A stretch of DNA of 64,000 bases from Stenotrophomonas maltophilia (GCA_009912235.1 WNDS01000001.1:248001-312000), one strand, 5' to 3'. Shown: positions 36,170 through 45,546, numbered from the stretch's first letter. The notes: generated by a model from the letters alone, not told the origin. Translations and numbers: made by a program.

Positions 36170-37123
36170 TCAGTGCTCCGCCTTGGCCAGCACCCACGCC
36201 GGGATGGGCTTCAGCCCATGCACCAGACGCAATGCGGCCAGCACGCGCAGCCCGTACCAGGTCAGGTCGATCTCCCACCAGCGGAAGCCCTGGCGCGCGG
36301 TGCCGGGGAAGAAGTGGTGGTTGTTGTGCCAGCCCTCGCCGAAGGTCAGCAGTGCCAGCCACAGGTTGTTGCGGCTGTCATCGCGGGTGGCATAGCGGCG
36401 CGAGCCAAAGCGGTGCGCCAGCGAATTGATGGTGACCGTGGCATGGAACAGCACCACGGTGGAAATGAAGAAGCCCCACACCAGCAGCTGCGCGCCACTG
36501 GTGTGCAGGCCCGGCGCCCAGCGTTCCAGCGCGGCACCCAGACCATACAGGCCGGCGGCCAGCAGCACCGGCACCAAAGTGTCGAAGCGGTCGAGCCAGC
36601 GCAGTTCCGGGAAGCGCGCCAGGTCGGGAATGCGTGACAGGTCGGTGGCGAAGGCTTCACGGGTCAGGAACCAGCCCATGTGGCTGCGCCAGAACCCCTG
36701 CTCGCGTGGCGAATGCGGATCCTGCGGCTGGTCGGCATGGCGGTGGTGGTGGCGATGGTGCGCGGCCCACCACAGCGGGCCGCGCTGCACGCTGGCCGCG
36801 CCGATCACCGCGAAGGCGAACTGCACCGTGCGCGAGGCCTGGAACGTGCGGTGCGAGAAATAGCGATGGTAGAAGCCGGTGATGGCGAACATGCGCAGCG
36901 CGTACAGCACCACTGCAATCGCCACCGCGGCCCATGACACCCCCACCCAGATCACGCCCAGGCAGCCCAGGTGCAGCACCGCGAACGGAATGGCACGCAG
37001 CCAGTCGATGCGCTGGGCGTTGCTGTCGCCGGCCGTGGATCCATGCGTCTGCGTATCGAACCAGCGCTGCACGCTGCGCAGCAGACGGGAACCAAGGGCA
37101 GTACGTGGCGCTGCTGAAGCCAT
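36170..37123 (-). CDS. membrane fatty acid (acyl-CoA delta-9 type) desaturase
   Basis: This 317-residue diiron desaturase has TM segments and the His boxes FYHRYFSHRTF, HHRHHHRHAD and GEGWHNNHHFFPGTARQGF. It introduces a cis double bond into an acyl chain, giving the substrate for the methylases encoded downstream. An ATG at 37153 would give a longer reading, but the ECF-type -10 (37158-37164) lies directly before it and transcription should start at about 37151. The ATG at 37123, with AGAGAG upstream, is therefore the better start. It is the first gene of the operon. Confidence 0.88.
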   Translation of the reverse strand: MASAAPRTALGSRLLRSVQRWFDTQTHGSTAGDSNAQRIDWLRAIPFAVLHLGCLGVIWVGVSWAAVAIAVVLYALRMFAITGFYHRYFSHRTFQASRTVQFAFAVIGAASVQRGPLWWAAHHRHHHRHADQPQDPHSPREQGFWRSHMGWFLTREAFATDLSRIPDLARFPELRWLDRFDTLVPVLLAAGLYGLGAALERWAPGLHTSGAQLLVWGFFISTVVLFHATVTINSLAHRFGSRRYATRDDSRNNLWLALLTFGEGWHNNHHFFPGTARQGFRWWEIDLTWYGLRVLAALRLVHGLKPIPAWVLAKAEH

Positions 37124-37157
37124 GGTGGGTGCTCTCTGTACGGGGGCGCTCATCAGG

Positions 37158-37187
37158 GTCTACGCGTAGGCAGCGCGATTGGATGCA
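37158..37187 (-). promoter_or_regulatory. ECF sigma (RpoE/ChrR) promoter of the fatty-acid operon
   Basis: On the minus strand the motif is TGCATCC-N16-CGTAGAC. The same -35/-10 pair with the same 16-bp spacing occurs before rpoE (38125-38154) and before the hypothetical exported gene (38046-38075). ECF11-type promoters have a similar TGATCC/CGTA form. It places the transcription start about 28 bp before the ATG at 37123. Confidence 0.75.
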
Positions 37188-37235
37188 GCCACCCGCACAA
37201 TGCGGGGCGCAAACGGGAGGCGGTGTGAAACGGGC

Positions 37236-38017
37236 TCATCCCTGCGCCACGCCGCAGCGCTGCACCAGCGGCTGCTGCAGTTCGCGCTGCCACGCCGCTG
37301 CGTCGCCACTGCGGACGGCGCTGGCAAAGCGCACCACCACCGGCGGGTAGCGGCCGGCGGCGTCGCGCAGGTTGCTGGTGCCACGGAATTCCAGCAGGCG
37401 CCGGTCGGCATCGGCGTACACCAGCGACAGGCTGGGGCCGCCGCGCCGTACCAGGCATCCAGCCGCACCCGCATGGCCTGGGCGGATTGGCCTTCCCACT
37501 CCACCGCGCCGGTGCGGCGCACCTGCACGCTGTAATAGCGCTGCCGGCCCGGCACCAGGAACGGCAGGCTGACCGCCTCGCCGCGCAGCAGCGCTGCCCA
37601 GTGCAGGCGCAAGGCGGCATCGAAGCCGGCGTCGATCACCGCATCGGCCGGCAGCGGCAGCTGTGCGCGCTGGGCCGTCGCGCCGGCCTGTTCCTGCCAG
37701 TCCAGCGCCACCCCGTCGTGCGCCACCAGCACGCTGGCGCGCTGGCCGCTGCGTGCGTCCTGCAGCTGGTAGCCGCGCGCCTGGGGCTGGCCACTGGCCG
37801 GCATCTGCTTGCGCGCGAACGGGGTGCCGTCCGGGCACTGGTAGACCACCCAGCGCTCGCTGCCGTCAGCCGCGCCGCGCTGCCAGTGCACTTCGCGGTA
37901 CAGCACGGCGCCATCGGCGCTGCGGGCGATGCCCTCGCTGCGCAGCAGCGGTGGGGCGGCGGCCAGGGCCGGCAGCAGGGGCAGGGCGAGCAGGCAGGGC
38001 AGGGCGCGGCGCAGCAT
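37236..38017 (-). CDS. hypothetical exported protein in the RpoE/ChrR regulon, frameshift
   Basis: The restored protein has about 260 residues: a signal peptide (MLRRALPCLLALPLLPALAAA), then a beta-rich domain (YREVHWQRGAADGSERWVVYQCPDG, LPFLVPGRQRYYSVQVRRTG). One C is missing near 37437 in a C run (GAAAP|SLSLVYADADRRLLEFRG). Adding it restores the frame to the stop at 37236. I recognise no family; it looks like a lipid- or envelope-related periplasmic protein. The ATG at 38017, with GAGGACC upstream, is chosen because the ECF promoter at 38046-38075 starts transcription just before it. Confidence 0.65.
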
Positions 38018-38045
38018 GGCGGCAGGTCCTCGGGGGGCGTGCACT

Positions 38046-38075
38046 GCCTACGCCCCGGGGCGGGCTCTGGATGCA
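38046..38075 (-). promoter_or_regulatory. ECF sigma (RpoE/ChrR) promoter of the hypothetical exported gene
   Basis: The minus strand carries TGCATCC-N16-CGTAGGC, differing by one base from the two other copies. The -10 ends 29 bp before the ATG at 38017. Confidence 0.7.
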
Positions 38076-38124
38076 GCGGGCTGCGGTGGCCTTGCCGCCC
38101 GGGGCCGGCGGCCGTGCATCCGGG

Positions 38125-38154
38125 TGCATCCAAAGGCGCCCGCGCTGCGTAGAC
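38125..38154 (+). promoter_or_regulatory. autoregulatory ECF sigma promoter of rpoE-chrR
   Basis: TGCATCC-N16-CGTAGAC is identical in core and spacing to the promoter of the desaturase operon and lies 37 bp before the rpoE ATG. A second TGCATCC occurs 10 bp upstream (38115-38121). It suggests that the sigma factor drives its own operon. Confidence 0.75.
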
Positions 38155-38191
38155 CCCGCAGACACCCTTCACTCCTGCCCGCCAGCCGCCG

Positions 38192-38815
38192 ATGTACGCT
38201 CCCCACGGCAAGCCTCCCATTTCCCTCGACGACGCCCGCCTCGTGTCCAGTTCGCTGCAGTCGAACATCGAGCCGACCAACTGGTCCGGCGATATGGATG
38301 CGGTGGCGCGGCTGCGTGACCGCGCCTGTTTCATGCGCATCTACGACCATTTCATGCCGAGGCTGTGCGTGTACCTGCGTGGCATGGGCGCCAACGAGGC
38401 GCTGGCCGAGGACCTGGCCCAGGAAAGCCTGCTGCGGCTGTGGCTGCGGGCGGCCGAGTTCGACCCGGCGCAGAGCGCGCTGAGCACCTGGCTGTACCGT
38501 ATCGCGCGCAACCTGCAGATCGATCGGGTGCGCCGCGAGCGCAGCTGGCTTCAGGTGCAGGACGCGGTGGAGCAGGCGGCCGTGGAAGACCCGTGCGAGC
38601 GCACCAGTGCCGAACAGTTCGCCGACCAGGTACGGCTGCGCCAGCGCATCAACGAGCTGCCGGCGGTGCAGGCGCGGCTGGTGCGCATGTCCTATTTCGA
38701 GGCGCGCAGCCACAGTGAGATCGCCCAGGCGCTGGGCATGCCGCTGGGCACGGTGAAATCACACCTGCGCCGCGCCTTCCTGCAGCTGCAGTCCAAGGTG
38801 GGAGGTGGCGCATGA
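38192..38815 (+). CDS. rpoE: ECF RNA polymerase sigma factor RpoE (ECF11-type, ChrR partner)
   Basis: This 207-residue sigma factor has region 2 (YDHFMPRLCVYLRGMGANEALAEDLAQESLLRLW and STWLYRIARNLQIDRVRRER) and region 4 (QARLVRMSYFEARSHSEIAQALGMPLGTVKSHLRRAFLQL). The anti-sigma gene chrR overlaps its stop (ATGA). In Rhodobacter the same pair responds to singlet oxygen and organic hydroperoxides. Three promoters in this window share one motif and are its probable targets. The start is not certain: an in-frame Met at 38294 also exists, but 38192 leaves a 37-bp gap to the promoter. Confidence 0.88.
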   Translation: MYAPHGKPPISLDDARLVSSSLQSNIEPTNWSGDMDAVARLRDRACFMRIYDHFMPRLCVYLRGMGANEALAEDLAQESLLRLWLRAAEFDPAQSALSTWLYRIARNLQIDRVRRERSWLQVQDAVEQAAVEDPCERTSAEQFADQVRLRQRINELPAVQARLVRMSYFEARSHSEIAQALGMPLGTVKSHLRRAFLQLQSKVGGGA

Positions 38816-39483
38816 ACCCGCACCATCACCTGCATGAGTCGACCCTGCTCAGTTACGCCGCCGGTGCGTTGCCGGCGGCCCTGGCGGTGGTGGCCGGTGC
38901 CCACCTGGAACAGTGCCCGCTGTGCCGGCAGCGGCTGCGCGATGCCGAGGCGGTGGGTGCGGCGCTGCTGGAACAGACCCAGCCTGAAACCAGCGGTGCA
39001 CGCCGCGACGTGCTGCGCGAGGCCATGCTGCGCCAGCTGGACGAGACGGTGGCGCCTGCGGTGATGCCGCTGCGCCCCACCGCGCCGCTGCCGCTGGCCA
39101 CCGATCCGGACCTGCTGCCGGCCTCGCTGCACGCGCATTTCGGTGCCTCCTACAAGGCGCTGCGCTGGCGCTGGATGGCACCGGGCGTGCACTGCATCCG
39201 GGCCACGCAGATGCCGTCGCTGATCCTGCTGCGCATCGCCCCCGGCAAGTGCCTGCCGATGCACAGCCACGGGCGCAGCGAGCTAACCCAGATCCTGCGT
39301 GGCGCCTACAACGACGCGCTGGGCCTGTTCGCGCCGGGCGACGTGGCCGATCTGGATGCGGATGTCGAGCACCAGCCGGTGACCGCGCCGGGCGTGCCGT
39401 GCATCTGCGCGTCGGCCCTGGACGCGCCGCTGGTGTTCAGCGGCTGGCTCGCGCGCAAGGTGCAGCGCTTCGTGAATCTGTAA
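38812..39483 (+). CDS. chrR: ChrR-family zinc anti-sigma factor with cupin domain
   Basis: This 223-residue protein carries the zinc site of the anti-sigma domain at His6, His31, Cys35 and Cys38, the same positions as in Rhodobacter ChrR. The C-terminal cupin has His151, His153, Glu157 (MHSHGRSELTQ) and His187 as the second metal site, needed in the known protein for release of the sigma factor under singlet oxygen. It is cotranscribed with and coupled to rpoE. The complete ligand set indicates a functional sensor. Confidence 0.9.
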   Translation: MNPHHHLHESTLLSYAAGALPAALAVVAGAHLEQCPLCRQRLRDAEAVGAALLEQTQPETSGARRDVLREAMLRQLDETVAPAVMPLRPTAPLPLATDPDLLPASLHAHFGASYKALRWRWMAPGVHCIRATQMPSLILLRIAPGKCLPMHSHGRSELTQILRGAYNDALGLFAPGDVADLDADVEHQPVTAPGVPCICASALDAPLVFSGWLARKVQRFVNL

Positions 39484-39660
39484 GCGCTGCAGTGCCGCCG
39501 TGAAGGAACCGCAGCGCGATGTGAAGCCGTTGCGCGGCGTTGGGGTGGATGAGGGCGGCATCAAACGCTGCTCACCGCGGGAGGACATCGCATCGCCGAT
39601 GGTGGTGTCGAAGGCGGCCGAAACCCGCGCCGCCCCTCACCCGCAAAGGAGTTCCGACCC

Positions 39661-40113
39661 ATGAGCACCCAGTCCACCATCGAACATCGCCTCAACGACC
39701 TGATCGAGATCGCCCGCGATGGCAAGAGCTTCTATGAAGAAGCCGCGACCAAGGTGAAGGATGCCGAGCTGTCGGCGCTGTTCACCCGCATCGCCACCGT
39801 CAAGGCGCGCATCGTCACTTCGCTGAGCGCGGCCGTGGCTGCCACCGGCGGCAAGCCGGCCGAGCACGGCACCATGGTGGGGTCGATGCAGCAGTTCTAC
39901 GGCAAGGTGCGCGCCGCCTTCGGCGATACCAACTACGGCTACGTGGCCGAGCTGGAGGAATCCGAAGACCGCCTGCTGGGCGCCTTCAAGGACGTGCTGA
40001 AGGAGAACGACCTGCCGCCGGCCGTGCGCCAGGAAGTCGCCCAGTGGCTGCCGGAAGTGCAGGAGTGCCACAACGTGATGCGCACCCGCAAGCATGCGAT
40101 GAAGTCGGCCTGA
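39661..40113 (+). CDS. DUF2383/PA2169-family four-helix-bundle protein
   Basis: This 150-residue all-helical protein (LNDLIEIARDGKSFYEEAATKVKDAELSALFTRIA; ELEESEDRLLGAFKDVLKENDLPPAVRQEVAQWL) matches the ferritin-like DUF2383 family. It has an AAAGGAG-like ribosome site (CAAAGGAGTTCCGACCC-ATG). It is soluble, with no signal peptide. Its role is unknown; homologues are stress-associated. It lies 177 bp after chrR, where I see no ECF motif, so membership of that regulon is not supported. Confidence 0.85.
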   Translation: MSTQSTIEHRLNDLIEIARDGKSFYEEAATKVKDAELSALFTRIATVKARIVTSLSAAVAATGGKPAEHGTMVGSMQQFYGKVRAAFGDTNYGYVAELEESEDRLLGAFKDVLKENDLPPAVRQEVAQWLPEVQECHNVMRTRKHAMKSA

Positions 40114-40172
40114 TCGTTACGGTCTGAGCCAGCATGAGGTTCTACAGGGCGCGTCCCCCACCGCGCCCTGCG

Positions 40173-40203
40173 GCCCGGGCAGCGCTGCTGTCCGGGCTTT
40201 TTC
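40173..40203 (+). terminator. rho-independent terminator after DUF2383 gene
   Basis: GCCCGGGCAGC-gct-GCTGTCCGGGC, an 11-bp stem with one G:T pair and a 3-nt loop, is followed directly by TTTTTC. It ends the transcript of the gene at 39661. Confidence 0.85.
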
Positions 40204-40237
40204 GTGGGCGGGTGGCGGTGCGTGATTGCGGCGATTC

Positions 40238-40365
40238 ATCCACGCATGGCGTGGGCGTGGGGTTTACGTGGTGGGAGAGAGTCATCCACGCAAGGCGTGG
40301 ATCTACAGAAGCGGTGGCGTGGGCGATTACGCGCATTGGAAGATTCATCACGCATGGCCTGGATG
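40238..40365. repeat. SMAG repeat and decayed copies
   Basis: An intact inverted copy, ATCCACGCAAGGCGTGGATCTAC, spans 40284-40306. Degenerate relatives (CATCCACGCATGGCGTGGG at about 40237-40255 and CATCACGCATGGCCTGGATGA at about 40345-40365) flank it. No gene is seen between 40114 and 40408. Confidence 0.7.
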
Positions 40366-40408
40366 ATCGGTGTGGGCGATCACGCGCGGCGCGGATCCCC
40401 GCAGGCGC

Positions 40409-42607
40409 TCAGTCGGCCTGCGGGGCAGGGGCGTCGGCCGCCGGCATCGGCGGTAGCAGGCGCGGTTGTTCGGCATACCACTCGCGCGCATCGGCCACGT
40501 GCCACTTGCGCTGGCCATTGTCCAGGCGCACGCCGGCGCCGAGGATGCCCCAGCGCAGGTACAGGTCGCCCTGACGGCGATCACCGTTCATGTCCAGCCG
40601 GGCGCGCATCGACAGCCGCTCGTTCTCCGCCTGCAGCTCGTCCATCACCAGGTGCTCGCGGCGCCAGCGCAGCCGCGTGCTGGCCTGCACCTGCCCGGAA
40701 TCGAGCATGCCCAGTGCCCAGCGCGGGTAAGCGCCGCGTTCGGCGAACACTTCCAGCAGCGGGCCGGCATCGCGCAGCGTCACGTCGGCCAGCGCATCCA
40801 CCTGGAACGGCGCCGTGCCGTCGATATGCCCCTGGCGGACCGCCAGCGTACCCCGCCAGTTGCCGTCCTCGCGCGCATCGCCCACCTGGATGTTGCGCAG
40901 CTGCACGGTGGTGCCGGCCAGATCGAACTGGCGGTGCTTGATGTCGGCGCGCTGCAGCCGTGCCTTCAGCTGCGCATCGCCGCGCAGCGCCAAGCCGGCC
41001 ACCTGCAGCCGGGCACCGGTGCCGCGCAGGTTGGCGCTGCCACGGCCGATGTCACCGGAGGTATCCAGTTCCACTTCGCCACTGACCAGCCCGCTGCCAC
41101 CGAGCAGTTTCACCTGGCCCTTGCCCAGGTAGCGGTTGTAGGCGGTCAGGTCTGGCACGCGCGCATCGTTGAAGGTCACCCGTGCCTGCACGCTGCGGTG
41201 CAGTTCCTGCAGGCGGCCATCGCCACGCAGTGCCAGCGCCAGGTCGCGGCCGTCGAACAGCAGGGTGTCCTGCGCCTCTGCCGGCGCCACCTTGAACTGC
41301 GGCAGGCGCACGTCCAGCAGCATCTGGTTGGGGCTGCCCTCCTGCAGGCGGCCCTTGGCCTGCGCGGTACCCTGCATGCGCACGCCGGCCACCTCGGCAA
41401 TGGCCACCACCGAAGGCACGTCGACACTGCTGCCCGGCGCCAGCTCGCCGTCCTTCACGCGCAGGTCGGCTTCCAGCAGGCCGCCGCCATCCAGCCGGAA
41501 CCACGGCTTGCGCACGAACAGGTCGGCAATCCAGTTGAGCGAAGTGAACTGCCAGCGGCCCTGCACCGTGCCGGACAGCCGGGGCAGCAGTTCGGCCGGC
41601 GCCTTGAACGGAATCTGCGTGCCGGCCACGTGCACATCGGCGTTCAGTTCGCTGCCGGTCTGTGGATCGCGCGGCAGGGTGGCGCGCACGCGGATGTCCT
41701 TGGCTGCATCCAGGCGCAGCGCCAGCGTGCCACGGTCCGGGGCCCCATCGCCGGCCTGCAGCGGCAGCTGCTAGTGCAGGTGGCTGCCCGCGCGCAGCGC
41801 GCCGCGGTCCATTCCGAGCGCGGCGGTCACGTGGCCGGCCGTGGGCGTGCCACCGAAGGTGACCGAACGCCCGCTGGTATCCACGCGCAGGCCCTGGCTG
41901 CGTGCATCGAGATCGAGCGTGGCCGCCAGCAGGTTGAACTTGGCCACCCCGGGCGCCTGGTCGCGGTAGTGCCACGGGTACCGGAAACGTGCATCCAGCC
42001 GCATGTCGCTGAGCAGCTGGATGCCCCTGTAGCTGGCGTAGGCGCGCCGGAACGCCACGCGCGAATCGAACAGTTCCGACGGGCCGCCCTTGAGCTGTTT
42101 CAGGAAGCCGACGGTGCCGCTGCCCTGGCCGTGCAGCAGCAGTGAGCCCAGCCGCGCACGGTAGATGGTGTCGCTGTGGATCGCATCGAAGCGCAGGGTC
42201 CAGCCCTGGTCGCTGCGCGGCGGCGGCGGAATGGCCTTGGCCACACGGTTGATCTCGGCCGAAACACCCACCGCCTCCACGCGCGGAATGCGCACCTCGC
42301 GGCGGAACAGCGGCCACAGCGCGATGCGCCCGGTCGCACGCTCGGCGCGCAGCACGTACACGGTGTGGTTGGCGTGGCCGCGCATGCGCACGTTCCAGGC
42401 GGTGATGTGGCCGGGCCACAGGGTCATCGCCGGCCCGGTCTCCATCACGAACTTGTGCGGCTTGCGGTCGGTCACCGCGTCGAACAGCGGGGTGTTCAGG
42501 AAGATGTTGCCGGCCAGCAGGTACAGCGCGTAAAGCACCAGCAGCGTGGCCAGCGGGATTTTCCAGCGCCGGGGCAGCGACTGCAGGGAACGCGAAGGTA
42601 GCGGCAT
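40409..42607 (-). CDS. large AsmA-like/DUF748-type envelope protein, in-frame TAG
   Basis: This 732-codon protein has one N-terminal TM helix (RRWKIPLATLLVLYALYLLAGN) and a long beta-rich periplasmic region, as in AsmA-like proteins thought to bridge the inner and outer membranes for phospholipid movement. A TAG at 41773-41771 separates GSHLH from QLPLQAGDGAPDRGTL. The same frame continues for 454 codons of matching style. Possible causes are sequencing error, nonsense mutation or readthrough. The ATG at 42607 places the TM helix at the start. It is monocistronic and faces the SMAG cluster. Confidence 0.7.
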
Positions 42608-42682
42608 GGGTCCAGGGTCGGGCACGGGGTGCGCCGACTATGGCTGAACGGGGCGCGGCGGTGCGTGAACACCGCCGTGCGC

Positions 42683-45082
42683 TCAGTGGGCGGCGGGCGC
42701 CTCGAGTACGCCTCGCACCGCAGCGGCCAGGTCGCTGCGGGTGAACGGCTTGGACAGCAGCGGTGCCGTGCGGCCACGGGTGCCGTGGTCGCGCGGGTAG
42801 CCGGAGGTGAACAGCACCGGCATGCCGGGGCGGCGTTCCTCCACGGCGCGGGCCAGTTCCCAGCCGGACATGCCTGGCATCACCACGTCGGAGAACAGCA
42901 GGTCCACGCGCACGTCGGGCCGGTCCAGCAGGCGCAGCGCGGTGGGCCCGTCGTGCGCTTCCAGCACGCGGTAGCCGAACTGGCGCAGTGCTTCGACGGT
43001 GTAGGCACGCACGTCGTCGTTGTCCTCGGCCACCAGGATGGTCTCCTCGTGGTCCTCGAACCCGGCCATGCCGGCGGGGGCCTCGTGCACCGCATCGGGC
43101 AGCGGCAGCGTCGAACGCGGGAACATCAGGGTGATGGTGGTGCCATCGCCTTCCTGCGACTGCACCTGCACGTGGCCGCCGGACTGCTTGACGAAGCCGT
43201 GCACCATCGACAGGCCCAGCCCGGTGCCGCGGCCGACCTGCTTGGTGGTGAAAAACGGCTCGAACACGCGCGCCACGGTGTCCTCGGACATGCCGTGGCC
43301 ATCGTCGCGCACGCGCAGCATCACGTACTGGCCAGGCGCGGTGTCAGGGAACTGCGCCGCGTAATCGTCGTCCAGCAGCCCGTTGTCCACCTCGATGTAG
43401 AGCCGGCCGCCCTCGGGCATGGCGTCGCGTGCGTTCACCGCCAGGTTCAGCACCGAGGCTTCCAGCTGGCCCGCGTCCAGCTCCACGCACCAGACATCGG
43501 GCGCCACCACGATCTCCAGCCGCACCAGTTCGCCCAGTGCGCGCTGCAGCATGTCCTGCATGCCCAGCATGCGGTCGTTGAGGTCCGCCGCCTCGCTGCG
43601 CAGCGGCTGCCGGCGTGCGAAGGCCAGCAGGTGCTGGGTCAGTCCGGCCGCGCGCATCACGCCCTTCAGTGCGTTGTCCAGCGCACGCGACTGCATGCCG
43701 CCGGCACCGGCCAGGGTGCTGCGCTCGCCCAGCAGCATGGCGTGTTCCACGTTGCCGGCGATCACGGTCAGGATGTTGTTGAAGTCGTGGGCGATGCCGC
43801 CGGTCAGCTGGCCCACCGCCTCGATCTTCTGTGACTGCCGCAGCGCGTGTTCGGCTTCACGGCGGGCCGTGGTGTCCATCGCCTCCCAGACCACGGCGAT
43901 GACCATGCCGTCGGGGCCGCGCAGCGGGCGGAACGAGAAATCCAGGCTGCGCAGGCCGGTGGCCAGCTGCAGGTCCAGTTCGTGGCGGGAGCTCTCGCCC
44001 TGCGCGGCACGGGCGATGGCGGTGGCCACCACCTCGGCAGCGCCCGGCGTGGCAGCAAACCACGGCGACTGGCCGAACAGGCCGCCGATCACATCGTCCT
44101 TGCGCGCCATCACCGCCGCCAGCGAGGCGACGTTGGCATCCAGCAGCACGCCCTGCGGCGACAGCAGCGCCTGCTGCTGGAAGCTGGATTCGAACACGGC
44201 TTCCAGCCGGCTCTCACTGGACTGTAGTTCCGAGGTGCGCGCCTCGATCTCGCGCTCCAGGCTGCCGTTGGCACGGCGCAGCGACTGCTCCGAGCGCTTC
44301 AGGTCGCTGATGTCGCTGGCCAGCGTGGTGAAGCCGGTCACCCGGCCGTCCGCGCTGATTTCCGGCATGCAGTCCACCTGCAGGTTGCGCAGGGCGCCTT
44401 CATGGTGCGGCAGGGTCACCTCGAAGCTGACCCGTTCACCGTCCAGCACGCGGCGGAAGTACTGCATGGCCCACTGGAACATTTCCGGGCCGACCACATC
44501 GCTGATGCTCCGGCCCAGCAGTTCGCCGGCGCTCATGCCGTGCCACTGCTGGTAGGCCAGGTTGGTGAAGCGGTAGCGGAAGTTCAGCCCGAAGTGCGAC
44601 ACCATCACCGGCAGCGAGTCGGTGATCAGCTGCAGGCGGTCACGGCTGACCTGCAGTTCCTCTTCAGCCGACTGCAGCCGGCTGTGCTCATGGCGTTCCT
44701 GCAGTGCGCGGCGCACCGCATCGGGCAGGCGCTGCAGGCGCTGCTTGACTACGTAGTCGCGTGCGCCGCGGGTCAGCGCCTGCACCGCCAGCTCTTCGGT
44801 CAGCGTGCCGGAGACGAAGATGAAGGGCAGGGTGGGCGCCAGTTCGCGCGCCAGGCCCAGCGCGGTATCGCCGTCGAAGCCCGGCAGCACATGGTCGGCC
44901 AGGATGATGTCGAAGCCACCGGCCACCAGCGCATCGATGAACGGATCGCGCGCCCACACCCGGTGCGCCTGCACCTGCAGGCCGGCACGCTGCAGCTGGG
45001 CCAGGATCAGCTCCGCATCCAGCGCGCTGTCTTCCAGCATCAGGATGCGGATATGGCAGGCGCCTGGCACCGGGTCGGTCAT
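42683..45082 (-). CDS. hybrid sensor histidine kinase: REC-PAS-PAS-HisKA-HATPase-REC
   Basis: This 799-residue soluble protein has no TM helices. It starts with a receiver domain (ILMLEDSALDAELILAQL; phospho-Asp in FDIILADHVLPG), then two PAS domains and the H-box [26 protein letters not shown]. The ATPase boxes are LNLAVNARDAM, VRDDGHGM and [18 protein letters not shown], and the protein ends in a second receiver (DLLFSDVVMPGMSGWEL; Lys in LLSKPF). It is coupled to the response regulator and bacteriophytochrome genes upstream (TGATG overlap), so it may act in the same light-signalling relay. Confidence 0.9.
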   Translation of the reverse strand: MTDPVPGACHIRILMLEDSALDAELILAQLQRAGLQVQAHRVWARDPFIDALVAGGFDIILADHVLPGFDGDTALGLARELAPTLPFIFVSGTLTEELAVQALTRGARDYVVKQRLQRLPDAVRRALQERHEHSRLQSAEEELQVSRDRLQLITDSLPVMVSHFGLNFRYRFTNLAYQQWHGMSAGELLGRSISDVVGPEMFQWAMQYFRRVLDGERVSFEVTLPHHEGALRNLQVDCMPEISADGRVTGFTTLASDISDLKRSEQSLRRANGSLEREIEARTSELQSSESRLEAVFESSFQQQALLSPQGVLLDANVASLAAVMARKDDVIGGLFGQSPWFAATPGAAEVVATAIARAAQGESSRHELDLQLATGLRSLDFSFRPLRGPDGMVIAVVWEAMDTTARREAEHALRQSQKIEAVGQLTGGIAHDFNNILTVIAGNVEHAMLLGERSTLAGAGGMQSRALDNALKGVMRAAGLTQHLLAFARRQPLRSEAADLNDRMLGMQDMLQRALGELVRLEIVVAPDVWCVELDAGQLEASVLNLAVNARDAMPEGGRLYIEVDNGLLDDDYAAQFPDTAPGQYVMLRVRDDGHGMSEDTVARVFEPFFTTKQVGRGTGLGLSMVHGFVKQSGGHVQVQSQEGDGTTITLMFPRSTLPLPDAVHEAPAGMAGFEDHEETILVAEDNDDVRAYTVEALRQFGYRVLEAHDGPTALRLLDRPDVRVDLLFSDVVMPGMSGWELARAVEERRPGMPVLFTSGYPRDHGTRGRTAPLLSKPFTRSDLAAAVRGVLEAPAAH

Positions 45083-45546
45083 CAGCGTTCGCCCGGCACC
45101 GAACCGGCGCGGTGCGGCGGCGGCTGGTTGGTGATGCCCCAGAACATGCCCAGGCCCTGGATGGCTTCAAAGAATTCCTTGAAATCCACCGGCTTCACCA
45201 CAAATGCGTTGACGCCCAGTTCGTAGCTGCGCACCAGGTCCTGCTCCTCGCGCGAGGAGGTCAGCATCACCACCGGCGTACTGCTCAGGCGGGGATCCTT
45301 GCGTACCTGCTCAAGCACTTCCAGGCTGTTCACCTTGGGCAGTTTCAGGTCGAGCAGCACCACCACCGGGCCGCCATGGTTGGCATCGGCGTAGGCACCT
45401 TCCAGGCGCAGGTAATCCAGCGCTTCGGCGCCATCGCGCACGTGGGTGACAGCATTGAGCAGCTGGCAGCGCGCCAGCGCGGCCAACGTCAGTTCGGCAT
45501 CCTTGGGGCTGTCTTCCACCAGCAGGATCGGTCGCAGGTCCCTCAT
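45082..45546 (-). CDS. Rcp1-like single-domain response regulator (bacteriophytochrome partner)
   Basis: This 154-residue receiver-only protein has the acidic pocket (ILLVEDSPKDAELTLAAL), phospho-Asp (VVVLLDLKLPKVNSLEVLEQVRKDPRL), the TSS triad and Lys (FVVKPVDFKEFFEA). Its wide loop VLEQVRKDPRLSSTPVVMLTSS is typical of Rcp1-type partners of phytochromes. It starts 4 bp before the end of the phytochrome gene and overlaps the hybrid kinase gene, forming a three-gene operon. Confidence 0.9.
   Translation of the reverse strand: MRDLRPILLVEDSPKDAELTLAALARCQLLNAVTHVRDGAEALDYLRLEGAYADANHGGPVVVLLDLKLPKVNSLEVLEQVRKDPRLSSTPVVMLTSSREEQDLVRSYELGVNAFVVKPVDFKEFFEAIQGLGMFWGITNQPPPHRAGSVPGER

Noticed and set aside
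40173-40203. The hairpin after the DUF2383 gene considered as a SMAG repeat
   Set aside because: It has no GTAG head, a 3-nt loop and a direct T tract, so it is a standard terminator.
40466-42145. A 559-codon plus-strand frame opposite the AsmA-like gene
   Set aside because: It is a compositional shadow of the minus-strand gene, which has a clear TM helix and AsmA-like sequence across an in-frame TAG.
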